NCBI RefSeq assembly: GCF_004785955.1
Contig: NZ_SJER01000001.1
Coordinates: forward strand, 124,001 to 188,000
Direction of reading: 5' to 3'
Origin: Halostella litorea
GTDB lineage: Archaea; Halobacteriota; Halobacteria; Halobacteriales; Natronoarchaeaceae
Length of the DNA stretch: 64,000 bases
Positions 51,512 through 60,647 of this stretch are shown piece by piece. Every line of letters starts with the position of its first letter. The stretch's first letter is position 1. The notes under the pieces were generated by a model that saw only the letters and a list, made by a program, of their open reading frames with translations, did no database searches and was not told the DNA's origin. The translations under genes and the position numbers were made by a program.

Positions 51512-51682
51512 TGTGAAATCTACGACGCCGAGCGGGATAACCCTATGCAGCGGGACGATGGGAGACGTGTCGGAGCGTCGGGGGCGGCCGGACCGGGATT
51601 CGGCGACGGCCGGTCCGCGTCGGTCGGGGCCGTCGGCAACGGATCTCAAGCCACTTTACAGAGGAGTTCGTGCTACGACACG

Positions 51683-52483
51683 ATGCGTGTCGAACAGCGC
51701 GGCGAGGGGACGCCGGAGGTGGCGGTCGTCGCCGGAGTTCACGGCGACGAGCCCTGCGGCGTCCGGGCGGTCGAGCGGCTGCTGGACGAGCCGCTCACCG
51801 TCGACGAGCCGGTGAAGTTCGTCGTCGCCAACGAGGAGGCCATCGAGCGCGGCGAGCGCTACGTCGACACCGACCTGAACCGCGCGTTCCCGGGCGACCC
51901 CGATTCCGACGAGCACGAGCGCCGGCTGGCGGCGGCCCTGAGCGAGGAGATCGAGGGCTGTCTGACGCTGGCGATCCACTCGACGCAGTCCTACGCGGAG
52001 CCGTTCGCGGTCGTCGACGGGATCGACGACCTCGCGCGGGAGATCCCCCCGCAGCTATCGGTGACGGCGCTCGTCGAGACCAGCGAGTACATCGAGGGGC
52101 GGATCTTCGTCGCGACGGACGCCGTCGAGATAGAGGCCGGCCTGCAGGGGTCGGCGCAGGCCGAGGAGAACGCGCTCCGGGTCACGCGGGAGTTCCTGAC
52201 CGCGACGGGCGTGCTCCCGGGCGAGACCGTCCGCCGGGAGGTCCCGGTGTACAAGCTGGTGCGGGCGATCGACAAGCGCCCGGCCTCGAAGTACGAGGTG
52301 TACGCGGAGAACTTCGAGCGGGTGCCCGCGGGGACGCCCTTCGCCGCCGTCGACGGCGAGTCCGTCACCGCCGAGACCGACTTCTACCCCGTCTTGCTGT
52401 CGGCTCACGGCTACTCCAGCGTGTTCGGCTACGCGGCCGAGCGGGTCGGGAGCGTCGGCGGCGACCCCTCCGCCGGCGAGTGA
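51683..52483 (+). CDS. Succinylglutamate desuccinylase/aspartoacylase-family protein
   Basis: A 266-residue zinc carboxypeptidase-fold enzyme. The zinc ligands are His20 and Glu23 in AGVHGDEPCG and His99 in LAIHSTQSYAEPF; RAFPGDPDSDEHERRLAAAL is the usual substrate-side block. Family members deacylate succinyl-glutamate or N-acyl-aspartate; the substrate here is unknown. Only the conserved catalytic core is present, without the C-terminal extension of some aspartoacylases. The start ATG at 51683 follows an open frame but fits the family. Confidence 0.85.
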   Translation: MRVEQRGEGTPEVAVVAGVHGDEPCGVRAVERLLDEPLTVDEPVKFVVANEEAIERGERYVDTDLNRAFPGDPDSDEHERRLAAALSEEIEGCLTLAIHSTQSYAEPFAVVDGIDDLAREIPPQLSVTALVETSEYIEGRIFVATDAVEIEAGLQGSAQAEENALRVTREFLTATGVLPGETVRREVPVYKLVRAIDKRPASKYEVYAENFERVPAGTPFAAVDGESVTAETDFYPVLLSAHGYSSVFGYAAERVGSVGGDPSAGE

Positions 52484-52550
52484 ATCCGGGGGCCGTCCAC
52501 CTTCGACGGCCCGCGTCGGGCCACCGACCGATCAGAAACGTCCGGGAGCG

Positions 52551-53453
52551 TCAGCCGCGCCGGTCGAGCAGCGTCTCGACGGCCGCCGCTGGCTCGTCGA
52601 CCAGCGCCGCGGCACCGGCGGGGTCGAGGTCGAGCACGTCCGCGGCCGCGGCGGCCCCGCGGAGGCGGACGATGCGACGGACCTCGGCGTCGGACTTGGC
52701 CGCCGGAACCGTCGACGGGGTGGCACCCATCGCCGACTCGCGGTGGTAGCCCGCCCGCACCACGTCGCGAGCGACCGTGTCGAGCCAGTCCTCGGGATCG
52801 AGGTCGGCCGTTTCCGTGTCGTGCTGGGACCGGCCGTCGGGCTGTGACTCGTCGTCTGCTTCCCCCTCCGCGGCCCCGTCGGCGGTCGGCACGTCGCCGG
52901 GGGCGAGTTCGAGCAGCCGCGCGGTCAGCGCGAGCGTCGCCGACAGCAGGTGTGCGAGGTCGCCCTCCGCCCCGCCGCCGGCGTCGAACGTCTCGCCGAC
53001 GTCCAGCGCCAGTTCCCGGAGGCGGCGGGCCGCGACCGCCAGCACGAGGTACGGCTCCGCGTCGGCCGGCACTTCGGACGCCGCGGCGAGCAGTTCGCCC
53101 TCCAACTGGCCCGTGATCCGGACGACGACCCGGACAGCGCGGCCGACGGGGTCCGCGATGGGCAGGTCGTCGGCCAGCGCGGCCAGCCGCTCGGGGTCGG
53201 ACAGGAGCGCGCCGTCGCCGAACTGCTCGGCGTAGCGGCGCGCACACCGTGCGAACCGCTCGTCGGGCGGCGTCGCCAGCACGTCCTCGACGAGCATCGC
53301 GGGCTCGGGCAGCCCGAACGCGCCGGTCACCTGCTGGAGCGTCGCGCGGAGCGGCTCGACGGCGTCGGCGAGCACGGAGAGCGGCGCGGGCGGGTCGCCG
53401 GCGAAGTCCGGGCCGTCCGCCGCGGCGGGAACCGGCGTCTCGGAATCGTCCAT
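52551..53453 (-). CDS. Alanine-rich haloarchaeal protein of unknown function
   Basis: A 300-residue acidic, alanine-rich, predominantly helical protein (AVAARRLRELALDVGETFDA, ATLALTARLLELAPGDV). No motif or family is recognised. The ATG at 53453 is a clean start. Coding support comes from consistent haloarchaeal codon use and the absence of stops over 900 bp, since the strand opposite is also open and is taken as shadow. Confidence 0.55.
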   Translation of the reverse strand: MDDSETPVPAAADGPDFAGDPPAPLSVLADAVEPLRATLQQVTGAFGLPEPAMLVEDVLATPPDERFARCARRYAEQFGDGALLSDPERLAALADDLPIADPVGRAVRVVVRITGQLEGELLAAASEVPADAEPYLVLAVAARRLRELALDVGETFDAGGGAEGDLAHLLSATLALTARLLELAPGDVPTADGAAEGEADDESQPDGRSQHDTETADLDPEDWLDTVARDVVRAGYHRESAMGATPSTVPAAKSDAEVRRIVRLRGAAAAADVLDLDPAGAAALVDEPAAAVETLLDRRG

Positions 53454-53513
53454 GCACGCCGGTAGAGGGCGGGCCGACTTAACCCGCGGGCATTCACCGC
53501 GTTGCCCGGCCGG

Positions 53514-53960
53514 TCACTCCTCGGGCGCGAACTCGACCAGCGTCAGGTCGCGGTCGAGCGCGCAGGCGTCGTGGGGCGGGTCGCCGACGACCTCGGCGAT
53601 CCGCCGCTCCTCCCCGGCGTCGGCGCCGTCGGCGACGCAGAACTCGTGGCTCGGGCACTCGACGTGGGGGCAGGGGCCGGCGAGGCTCGCCTTGCCGCCG
53701 GTGTAGGCGTTCTTCGCGGGGACGTTCGCCCGGACCGGCGCGGGTTCGACCTCGACGGCGCGCACGTCGCCGTCGTGGACGGCACAGTCCAGCGACTGGG
53801 CGTTCTCGCGGACGGAGACGACGCGGTACCGGACCCCCTCCGAGAGGTTGAGACACTGGTCGCGGTAGGGACAGCCGTCACAGCCCGCGGCCTCGCCGTG
53901 GTAGACGAACTCCTCGTCGACGGCCGCGAGGCGCGTGCCGACGAGCGTGACCTGGGACAT
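53514..53960 (-). CDS. UPF0179 family protein
   Basis: A 148-residue protein with seven cysteines (27, 30, 36, 59, 97, 102, 108) in CDGCPYRDQC, LDCAVHDG and GPCPHVECPSHEFC, plus RVVSVRENAQSLDCAV. UPF0179 proteins are archaea-specific; the Cys pattern suggests a zinc or iron-sulfur site. Function unknown. The ATG at 53960 gives the family length. Confidence 0.9.
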   Translation of the reverse strand: MSQVTLVGTRLAAVDEEFVYHGEAAGCDGCPYRDQCLNLSEGVRYRVVSVRENAQSLDCAVHDGDVRAVEVEPAPVRANVPAKNAYTGGKASLAGPCPHVECPSHEFCVADGADAGEERRIAEVVGDPPHDACALDRDLTLVEFAPEE

Positions 53961-53985
53961 GGCGGCCCGTAGTCGGCCGCGAGGG

Positions 53986-54375
53986 TTAAGCTTCCCGTCC
54001 CGTCAGTTCGTCCAGCCGATCGAAGTAGGCCTCGCGCGGGACCTGATACAGCGCCCGGTAGTCGACCTCGCCGGCGGCGAACGCCGCGGCGCGCTCCCGC
54101 GCACCCGCCAGCGCGGCCTCGCGGGAGCCGTAGCGCTCCCCGCCGTCGTCCACGTCCGGTTCGAGATACAGCGTGACGTGCCAGTCCGCGCCGGCCGGCG
54201 AGGACTCCCCCGGCGGGCGAGTCCCCCGCCGTCCCCGCGTCAGGTACAGCGTCGGGAGACACTCCGCGGGGAACCCGTCGGCGTCGAACACGTCCGGCCG
54301 GTAGGCCAGCACCAGCCGACCCTCGGACCCCTCGTTCCAGACGACCCAGCCGTCGGGGGCGTCGAAATCGCTCAT
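53986..54375 (-). CDS. DUF5820 family protein
   Basis: A 129-residue protein (SDFDAPDGWVVWNEGSEG, then LAYRPDVFDADGFPAECLPT, VTLYLEPDVDD and REAYFDRLDEL). I associate it with haloarchaeal DUF5820; function unknown. The frame is open upstream but the ATG at 54375 matches the domain. It ends 26 bp before the convergent UPF0179 start region and shares a long gap with the prkA operon upstream. Confidence 0.7.
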   Translation of the reverse strand: MSDFDAPDGWVVWNEGSEGRLVLAYRPDVFDADGFPAECLPTLYLTRGRRGTRPPGESSPAGADWHVTLYLEPDVDDGGERYGSREAALAGARERAAAFAAGEVDYRALYQVPREAYFDRLDELTGREA

Positions 54376-54962
54376 GCGGCGCGGTACGGGGCCGCCACCT
54401 AAGGGGTGTGGGGTTCCGGGGCGACCGGGACAGCGAGCGCCCGAACCGCGCGGCCGCCGCTCGGTGCCGGAGTCACCCCGACGTATATAAACGCGCCCGA
54501 TGTTGGGGCCGACGTGACGGGGCCGGTGGCGGGGATCCCCCGGATATTCCGGAATGTTCATGAGGGGATTGATCCCGACAAATATCTTTTGGGGTTACGC
54601 TTAAGTTGCTCAGGAACTCATAGATTAAATACTATCGGTGGAAGCCTGCCACCGAACCACCCGCGCGCCCCCGACCGGTTCCGTCGTCGACGACGTTCTC
54701 AGTCGCACCCCAGCCGTCGAAGCAGCCGTCTCGCGTGCGGCCATGGTAAACGACCACACATGTCACGCAAGCGCAGAACTACGGTCGCCCCGCCGCGTCG
54801 ACCCACGACGGGAGTGGCCGCTGCGGAGGCAGTCGGTCGCGACGGCAGGCACCCACCGACCGCGCGGGGTCGGACCCGCGCTCTCCCCCCGCTGATAGCC
54901 GCCGTGGCGGCCCGGACCGCGCGGCCGCCCGAACGGGTGGGCACCCAACCGACCGTGATACA
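54376..54962 (+). promoter_or_regulatory. 587-bp regulatory gap before the PrkA operon
   Basis: No supported gene lies here. A TATATAAA box is at 54484-54491. Between 54531 and 54573 is a cluster of small palindromes: GGGGATCCCC, CCGGA-TAT-TCCGG and GGGATTGATCCC. A second A/T-rich element (AGATTAAATACTA) is at 54622-54634. If transcription starts below that box, the prkA mRNA would carry a leader of about 300 nt. The ORF at 54760-54966 is Arg-rich with only about 75% G/C at third positions and is not accepted as a gene. Confidence 0.5.
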
Positions 54963-57035
54963 ATGACAGGAGATATCGACAGTCTCGAGGAGTTGAGCCA
55001 GGAGTACCAGGACTCGGTCCCGGAGGACCTGCGCGCGGCGAAGTCGTTCGACTGGTACCTCGAGGAGGTGTACGAGTCCCCGAAGATCGCCCGCAACGCA
55101 CACCAGCGCGTCGCGGACATGTTCGACTACTACGGCACCGAGTACGACGAGGAGGCCGGCGTCGTCGAGTACAAGCTCGTCTCCGAGGACCCGATCAACG
55201 ACGGCGAGAACACGTTCTACGGCCGCGTCATCCACCAGGCGATCCACGAGTTCGTCAACAAGGTGAAGTCGTCGGCCCGCGGGCTCGGCCCGGAACGCCG
55301 GATCAAGCTCCTGCTCGGACCGGTCGGCTCCGGGAAGTCGGCGTTCGACCAGCAGATCCGGGCGTACTACGAGGACTACACCGCCCGCGACGAGGGGCGG
55401 CTGTACACGTTCCGCTGGACGAACCTCTGTGACGTGATCGGGGACCAGGACCCGGCCGACGACGTCGTCCGGTCGCCAATGAACCAGGACCCGCTGGTGT
55501 TGATCCCGCCGGAACAGCGCGGGTCGATCATCGACGACCTCAACGAGCGCCTCGACGCACCGTACTCGATCCGCAACGAGCAGGCGCTTGACCCCGAGTC
55601 CGAGTTCTACATGGACCGGCTGCTGTCGTACTACGACGACGACCTCAAGCAGGTGCTGGAAAACCACGTCGAGGTGATCCGGCTGGTCGCCGACGAGAAC
55701 AAGCGACAGGGGCTGGAGACGTTCGAGCCAAAGGACAAGAAAAACCAGGACGAGACGGAGCTGACGGGCGACGTCAACTACTCGAAGATCGCCGTCTACG
55801 GCGAGTCGGACCCGCGGGCGTTCGACTACTCCGGCGCGTTCTGCAACGCGAACCGCGGCATCTTCTCCGGCGAGGAGCTGCTGAAGCTCCAGCGGGAGTT
55901 CCTCTATGACTTCCTGCACGCCACGCAGGAACAGACGATCAAGCCGAAGAACAACCCGCGGATCGACATCGACCAGGTGATCGTCGGCCGGACGAACATG
56001 CCGGAGTACAAGGACAAGAAGGGCGACGAGAAGATGGAGGCGTTCAACGACCGCACCAAGCGGATCGACTTCCCCTACGTCCTCTCCTACGAGCAGGAGG
56101 CCGACATCTACCGGAAGATGCTCGCCAACGCCGACGTGCCCGACATCAACGTCGAGCCACACACCCTCGAGATGGCGGGCCTGTTCGGCGTCCTCACCCG
56201 CATCGAGGAGCCCGACACCGAGACTGTCGACCTGCTCCAGAAGGCCAAGGCGTACAACGGCGAGGTCGACGAGGGCGACGAGGTCGACGTGAAGAAGCTC
56301 CGCGAGGAGGCCGAGGAGAAAGCCGAGATCGGCGAGGGGATGGAGGGCATCTCCCCCCGGTTCATCGGCGACGAGATAGCCGAGGCGATCATGGACTCCA
56401 AACACCGGAGCCGCGGGTTCCTCTCGCCGCTGACGGTGTTCAACTTCTTCGAGGAGAACCTCGAACACCACGGCTCGATCCCCGAGGAGAACTTCGGGAC
56501 GTACTACCGCTACCTCGAAACCGTCCGCGAGGAGTACAAGGAGCGGGCCATCGAGGACGTGCGCCACGCGCTGGCCTACGACGTCGACGAGATCCAGCGA
56601 CAGGGCGAGAAGTACATGGACCACGTGATGGCGTACATCGACGACCAGACCGTCGAGGACGAACTCACCGGCCGCGAGCAGGAGCCCGACGAGACGTTCC
56701 TGCGGTCGGTCGAGGAGAAACTCGACGTGCCCGAGGACCGCAAGGACGACTTCCGGCAGGAGGTGTCGAACTGGGTCTCCCGGCGCGCCCGCGAGGGCGA
56801 GGCGTTCGACCCGACCGACAACGAGCGCCTGCGCCGCGCGCTGGAGCGGAAGCTCTGGGAGGACAAGAAACACAACATCAACTTCTCGGCGCTGGTGTCC
56901 AGCAACGAGTTCGACGACGACGAGCGCAACGAGTGGATCGACGCCCTGATCGAGCAGGGCTACTCCGAGGCGGGCGCTCGCGAGGTGCTGGAGTTCGCCG
57001 GCGCCGAGGTGGCCAAAGCCGAGATGGAGGACTGA
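54963..57035 (+). CDS. prkA: PrkA-type serine protein kinase (first paralogue)
   Basis: A 690-residue protein of the PrkA/YeaG family, which combines an AAA-like ATPase with a C-terminal kinase-like domain. Walker A is GPVGSGKS at 119-126. The family blocks [19 protein letters not shown] and [20 protein letters not shown] are present, as is an acidic central region ([20 protein letters not shown]). In Escherichia coli YeaG functions with YeaH in nitrogen and general stress; the same partners follow here. The next kinase starts within its stop codon. Confidence 0.93.
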   Translation: MTGDIDSLEELSQEYQDSVPEDLRAAKSFDWYLEEVYESPKIARNAHQRVADMFDYYGTEYDEEAGVVEYKLVSEDPINDGENTFYGRVIHQAIHEFVNKVKSSARGLGPERRIKLLLGPVGSGKSAFDQQIRAYYEDYTARDEGRLYTFRWTNLCDVIGDQDPADDVVRSPMNQDPLVLIPPEQRGSIIDDLNERLDAPYSIRNEQALDPESEFYMDRLLSYYDDDLKQVLENHVEVIRLVADENKRQGLETFEPKDKKNQDETELTGDVNYSKIAVYGESDPRAFDYSGAFCNANRGIFSGEELLKLQREFLYDFLHATQEQTIKPKNNPRIDIDQVIVGRTNMPEYKDKKGDEKMEAFNDRTKRIDFPYVLSYEQEADIYRKMLANADVPDINVEPHTLEMAGLFGVLTRIEEPDTETVDLLQKAKAYNGEVDEGDEVDVKKLREEAEEKAEIGEGMEGISPRFIGDEIAEAIMDSKHRSRGFLSPLTVFNFFEENLEHHGSIPEENFGTYYRYLETVREEYKERAIEDVRHALAYDVDEIQRQGEKYMDHVMAYIDDQTVEDELTGREQEPDETFLRSVEEKLDVPEDRKDDFRQEVSNWVSRRAREGEAFDPTDNERLRRALERKLWEDKKHNINFSALVSSNEFDDDERNEWIDALIEQGYSEAGAREVLEFAGAEVAKAEMED

Positions 57036-59314
57036 TGAGCCGCGGCGACGAGTTCGTCAGCGAGGCCGACCGCGCCCTCGAAGGGGCCTACGAGGAGCCG
57101 AAGAGCCTCGCCGAGTACGTCGACGAGGTGTTCGAGACGCCGCGGATCGCCTCCCACGCCTCCAAGTACCTGCTGGAGGCGATCGAGGCGGCCGGTACGC
57201 GGACCGTCGTCGAGGAGGGCGAGGAGACGGAGCGCTACCGCTTCTTCGACGACCCGCACAACGACGGCGAACACGCCGTGCTCGGCAACACCGAGGTGCT
57301 GAACGCGTTCGTCGACGACCTCCGCTCCATCGCGGCGGGGCGGGCGAAAGACGAGAAGATAATCTGGTTCGACGGGCCGACCGCGACCGGCAAGTCCGAA
57401 CTGAAGCGCTGTCTCATCAACGGCCTGCGGGAGTACTCGAAGACGCCGGAGGGGCGGCGCTACACCGTCGAGTGGAACGTGGCGACGGCGGCCGACACCC
57501 GCGGGCTCTCCTACGGCGGCGACGCGCCGGCCGACGAGGACCAGTGGTACGAGAGCCCGGTGCAGGCCCATCCGCTGTCGGCGTTCCCCGACGAGGTCCG
57601 CGAGGACCTGCTCGCGCGGCTCAACGAGGCCAACGACGACCACCTCGACGTCCGCGTCGAGGAGCGACTCGACCCCTTCTCGCGGGAGGCGTACGACTAC
57701 CTGGAGGAGGAGTACCGCCGCCGGGGCGTCGAGGACCTGTTCTCCGCGGTGACCGACCCGGCCCACCTCCGCGTGAAGAACTACGTCGTCGACGTGGGAC
57801 AGGGGATCGGCGTCCTCCACTCCGAGGACGAGGGCCAGCCCAAGGAGCGGCTCGTGGGGGCCTGGATGCGCGGCATGCTGCAGGAACTGGACTCCCGCGG
57901 GCGGAAGAACCCGCAGGCGTTCTCCTACGACGGCGTGCTGTCGCAGGGCAACGGCCTGCTCACCGTCGTCGAGGACGCCGCCCAGCACGCCGACCTGCTC
58001 CAGAAGCTGCTGAACGTGCCCGACGAGCGGACCGTCAAGCTCGACAAGGGGATCGGGATGGACATCGACACGCAGCTGGTGATCATCTCGAACCCCGACC
58101 TGGAGGCGAAGCTGAACCAGCACGCCGAGAAAAACGGGATGGACCCCCTGAAGGCGCTGAAGCGCCGCCTCGACAAACACGAGTTCACCTACCTCACGAA
58201 CCGCAGCCTGGAGACCGAACTCGTCCGGCGCGAACTCACCAACGAGACGGCAGTGTGGGACGCCGACGAGGAGGCCGTCGAGGAGAAGATAGCCGAGCCG
58301 ATCACCGTCGCGATCAAGGACTCGGAGGGGCGGCTCCGGGAGCGCGAACTCGCGCCCCACGCCGTCGAGGCGGCGGCGCTGTACAGCGTCGTCACCCGGC
58401 TGGACGACGCCGACCTGCCGGCCGGCCTCGACCTGGTCGACAAGGCGCTTCTGTTCGACCGGGGCTACCTCCGCGACGGCGACGAGCGCCTGGAGAAGGA
58501 GGACTTCGAGTTCGACGACGGCGCGGACGACGGCGAGCACGGCATCCCGGTGACGTACACACGCGACCGCATCGCGGACCTGCTGCACGTCGCCCAGGAC
58601 CGCCACCACGCCGACCTGCCGGTCGAGGACGTGATCATGCCCCGCGACGTGCTGAACGCGATGGCCGAGGGGCTGACCGAGGCCCCGGTGTTCTCGCCGG
58701 GCGAGCGGACCGAGTTCGAGAACCGCGTCGTCCCGGTGAAAAACCACGTGTTCGGGCGGCAGGAGGCCGACGTGCTCGACGCGATGATGCGCGACCGGCG
58801 GGTCGACGAGGACACCGTCGCCGACTACGTCGAACACGTCTACGCCTGGGCGACCGACGAGCAACTGGAGAACGAGCGCGGCGAGCGGGTCGACCCCGAC
58901 CCGCTGAAGATGAAGGTGTTCGAGACCGAGCATCTCGGGCGGTTCTCGCCCGAGAGCTACGACGGGAACGAGCCCTCGCCCGCGGTGCGGCAGTTCCGCA
59001 CCGAGAAGGTGATAACCGCCCTGAACCGCCACGCCTGGGAGCACCGCGGCGACGACTTCTCGGCGTCCGACGTCGACCTCACGGGGATCCCGGTGATCCG
59101 GAGCGTGCTCGAATCGCACGACTGGGACGACGTCGCGCGGCTGTTCGAGGACTTCGACCCGCGGCAGTGGGACGACCCGCCCAGCGGGACGGAGACGGCC
59201 GAGATCAAGGCCGAGACGATCGACAACATGGTCGAGATGTTCGACTACAGCGAGGCGTCGGCGGAGCTGACCAGCCGACACGTCATGGGGCAGGTGAGTT
59301 ACAAATGGGACTGA
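57035..59314 (+). CDS. PrkA-type kinase (second, diverged paralogue)
   Basis: A 759-residue homologue of the preceding protein. Walker A is GPTATGKS at 114-121, and [20 protein letters not shown] and [20 protein letters not shown] correspond to PrkA blocks. The ATG overlaps the previous stop by one base (TGATG), so the two are translated together. Its C-terminal part differs from the first protein, suggesting a different partner or substrate. In bacteria only one such kinase occurs per operon. Confidence 0.88.
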   Translation: MSRGDEFVSEADRALEGAYEEPKSLAEYVDEVFETPRIASHASKYLLEAIEAAGTRTVVEEGEETERYRFFDDPHNDGEHAVLGNTEVLNAFVDDLRSIAAGRAKDEKIIWFDGPTATGKSELKRCLINGLREYSKTPEGRRYTVEWNVATAADTRGLSYGGDAPADEDQWYESPVQAHPLSAFPDEVREDLLARLNEANDDHLDVRVEERLDPFSREAYDYLEEEYRRRGVEDLFSAVTDPAHLRVKNYVVDVGQGIGVLHSEDEGQPKERLVGAWMRGMLQELDSRGRKNPQAFSYDGVLSQGNGLLTVVEDAAQHADLLQKLLNVPDERTVKLDKGIGMDIDTQLVIISNPDLEAKLNQHAEKNGMDPLKALKRRLDKHEFTYLTNRSLETELVRRELTNETAVWDADEEAVEEKIAEPITVAIKDSEGRLRERELAPHAVEAAALYSVVTRLDDADLPAGLDLVDKALLFDRGYLRDGDERLEKEDFEFDDGADDGEHGIPVTYTRDRIADLLHVAQDRHHADLPVEDVIMPRDVLNAMAEGLTEAPVFSPGERTEFENRVVPVKNHVFGRQEADVLDAMMRDRRVDEDTVADYVEHVYAWATDEQLENERGERVDPDPLKMKVFETEHLGRFSPESYDGNEPSPAVRQFRTEKVITALNRHAWEHRGDDFSASDVDLTGIPVIRSVLESHDWDDVARLFEDFDPRQWDDPPSGTETAEIKAETIDNMVEMFDYSEASAELTSRHVMGQVSYKWD

Positions 59315-60612
59315 AAGACGACTTGGAACGGTTCTACGAGGTGGGCGAGCAACGCCGGGAGGACCTCTCGGAGTTCATCCAGTACGGCGACCTGGGCGGC
59401 AGCCGCTCCGACGAGGTGCGGATCCCGATAAAGATCGTCGACCTGCCGGAGTTCGAGTACGACCAGCTGGACCAGGGCGGGGTCGGCCAGGGCGACGCCG
59501 ACGTGGGCGACCCCGTCGGCCAGCCACAGCCCCAGCCCGGCGACGGCGACGAGGACGGCGACCCCGGCGAGGAGGGCGGGGACCACGAGTACTACCAGAT
59601 GGACCCCGAGGAGTTCGCCCAGGAGCTAGATGAGGAACTCGGCCTGGACCTCGAACCCAAGGGCAAGAGCGTCGTCGAGGAGAAGGAAGGCCCCTACAAG
59701 GAGCTCACGAAGACCGGCCCCGACAGCACGCTCGACTTCGAGCGGATGTTCAAGAAGGGGCTAAAGCGGAAGCTGGCGATGGACTTCGACGAGGAGTTCG
59801 TCCGGGAGGTGCTGAAGGTCGACGGCGTCGGCCCCGCGGCGGCGTTCGAGTGGGCGCGCGGCGAGTCGATCCCCGTCTCGCGGGCGTGGCTCGACGACGC
59901 CTACGCGGACGTCCCGGAGGCCGAGCGGACGAAGTGGGACAGCATCGAGGCCGTCGAGGCCGAGGTCGAACGGGAGACGGTCCAGGACCAGATCCGACGG
60001 GAGGGGATCGGCCACGTCCCGTTCCGCCGGGAGGACGAGCGCTACCGCCACCCCCAGATAATCGAGGAGAAGGAGAAGAACGTCGTCGTCGTGAACATCC
60101 GCGACGTGAGCGGCTCGATGCGCGAGAAGAAGCGCGAACTGGTCGAGCGCACGTTCACGCCGCTTGACTGGTACCTGCAGGGGAAGTACGACAACGCCGA
60201 GTTCGTCTACATCGCCCACGACGCGGAGGCCTGGGAGGTCGAGCGTGACGACTTCTTCGGCATCCGCAGCGGCGGCGGCACGAAGATATCGTCGGCCTAC
60301 GAACTGGCCGAGGAACTGCTCGCGGAGTACCCCTGGAGCGACTGGAACCGCTACGTGTTCGCGGCCGGCGACAGCGAGAACTCCTCGAACGACACCGAGG
60401 AGGGCGTCATCCCGCTGATGGAGTCGATCCCGGCGAACCTCCACGCCTACGTGGAGACCCAGCCCAGCGGGAACGCCATCAACGCCACCCACGCCGAGGA
60501 GGTTGAGCGCCACTTCGGCGACGCCGACGACGTGGCCGTGACGTACGTCACCGGCCCCGAGGACGTGACCGACGCGATCTACGAGATACTCAGCACGGAG
60601 GACGAATCATGA
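59305..60612 (+). CDS. DUF444/YeaH-type von Willebrand A-domain protein
   Basis: A 435-residue protein of the YeaH/YhbH (UPF0229) family. The N-terminus is acidic with a Pro/Gly/Asp-rich linker; residues about 255-435 are a VWA domain whose metal site (MIDAS) is Asp267-x-Ser269-x-Ser271 in [13 protein letters not shown]. It overlaps the second kinase by 10 nt. In bacteria YeaH works with the kinase YeaG; the VWA domain likely binds a partner protein through a divalent metal. Confidence 0.92.
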   Translation: MGLKDDLERFYEVGEQRREDLSEFIQYGDLGGSRSDEVRIPIKIVDLPEFEYDQLDQGGVGQGDADVGDPVGQPQPQPGDGDEDGDPGEEGGDHEYYQMDPEEFAQELDEELGLDLEPKGKSVVEEKEGPYKELTKTGPDSTLDFERMFKKGLKRKLAMDFDEEFVREVLKVDGVGPAAAFEWARGESIPVSRAWLDDAYADVPEAERTKWDSIEAVEAEVERETVQDQIRREGIGHVPFRREDERYRHPQIIEEKEKNVVVVNIRDVSGSMREKKRELVERTFTPLDWYLQGKYDNAEFVYIAHDAEAWEVERDDFFGIRSGGGTKISSAYELAEELLAEYPWSDWNRYVFAAGDSENSSNDTEEGVIPLMESIPANLHAYVETQPSGNAINATHAEEVERHFGDADDVAVTYVTGPEDVTDAIYEILSTEDES

Positions 60613-60647
60613 CCACCGCACCGCCCCCGACCACGGAGGCACGATGA
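60609..60647 (+). other. 13-codon ORF bridging the DUF444 and SpoVR genes
   Basis: ATG ACC ACC GCA... ends TGA at 60645-60647 and encodes [12 protein letters not shown]. Its start overlaps the DUF444 stop (ATGA) and its stop overlaps the SpoVR ATG (ATGA), so ribosomes could pass across all three. A GGAGG at 60635-60639 also serves SpoVR directly, so the peptide may be only a coupling device or chance. Confidence 0.3.

Noticed and set aside
54760-54966. 68-codon ORF just before prkA, overlapping its start as ATGA
   Set aside because: The product is Arg/Pro/Ala-rich and basic, unlike the acidic proteins around it, and only about 75% of its third codon positions are G or C against well over 90% in neighbours. 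I treat it as leader sequence, not a gene.
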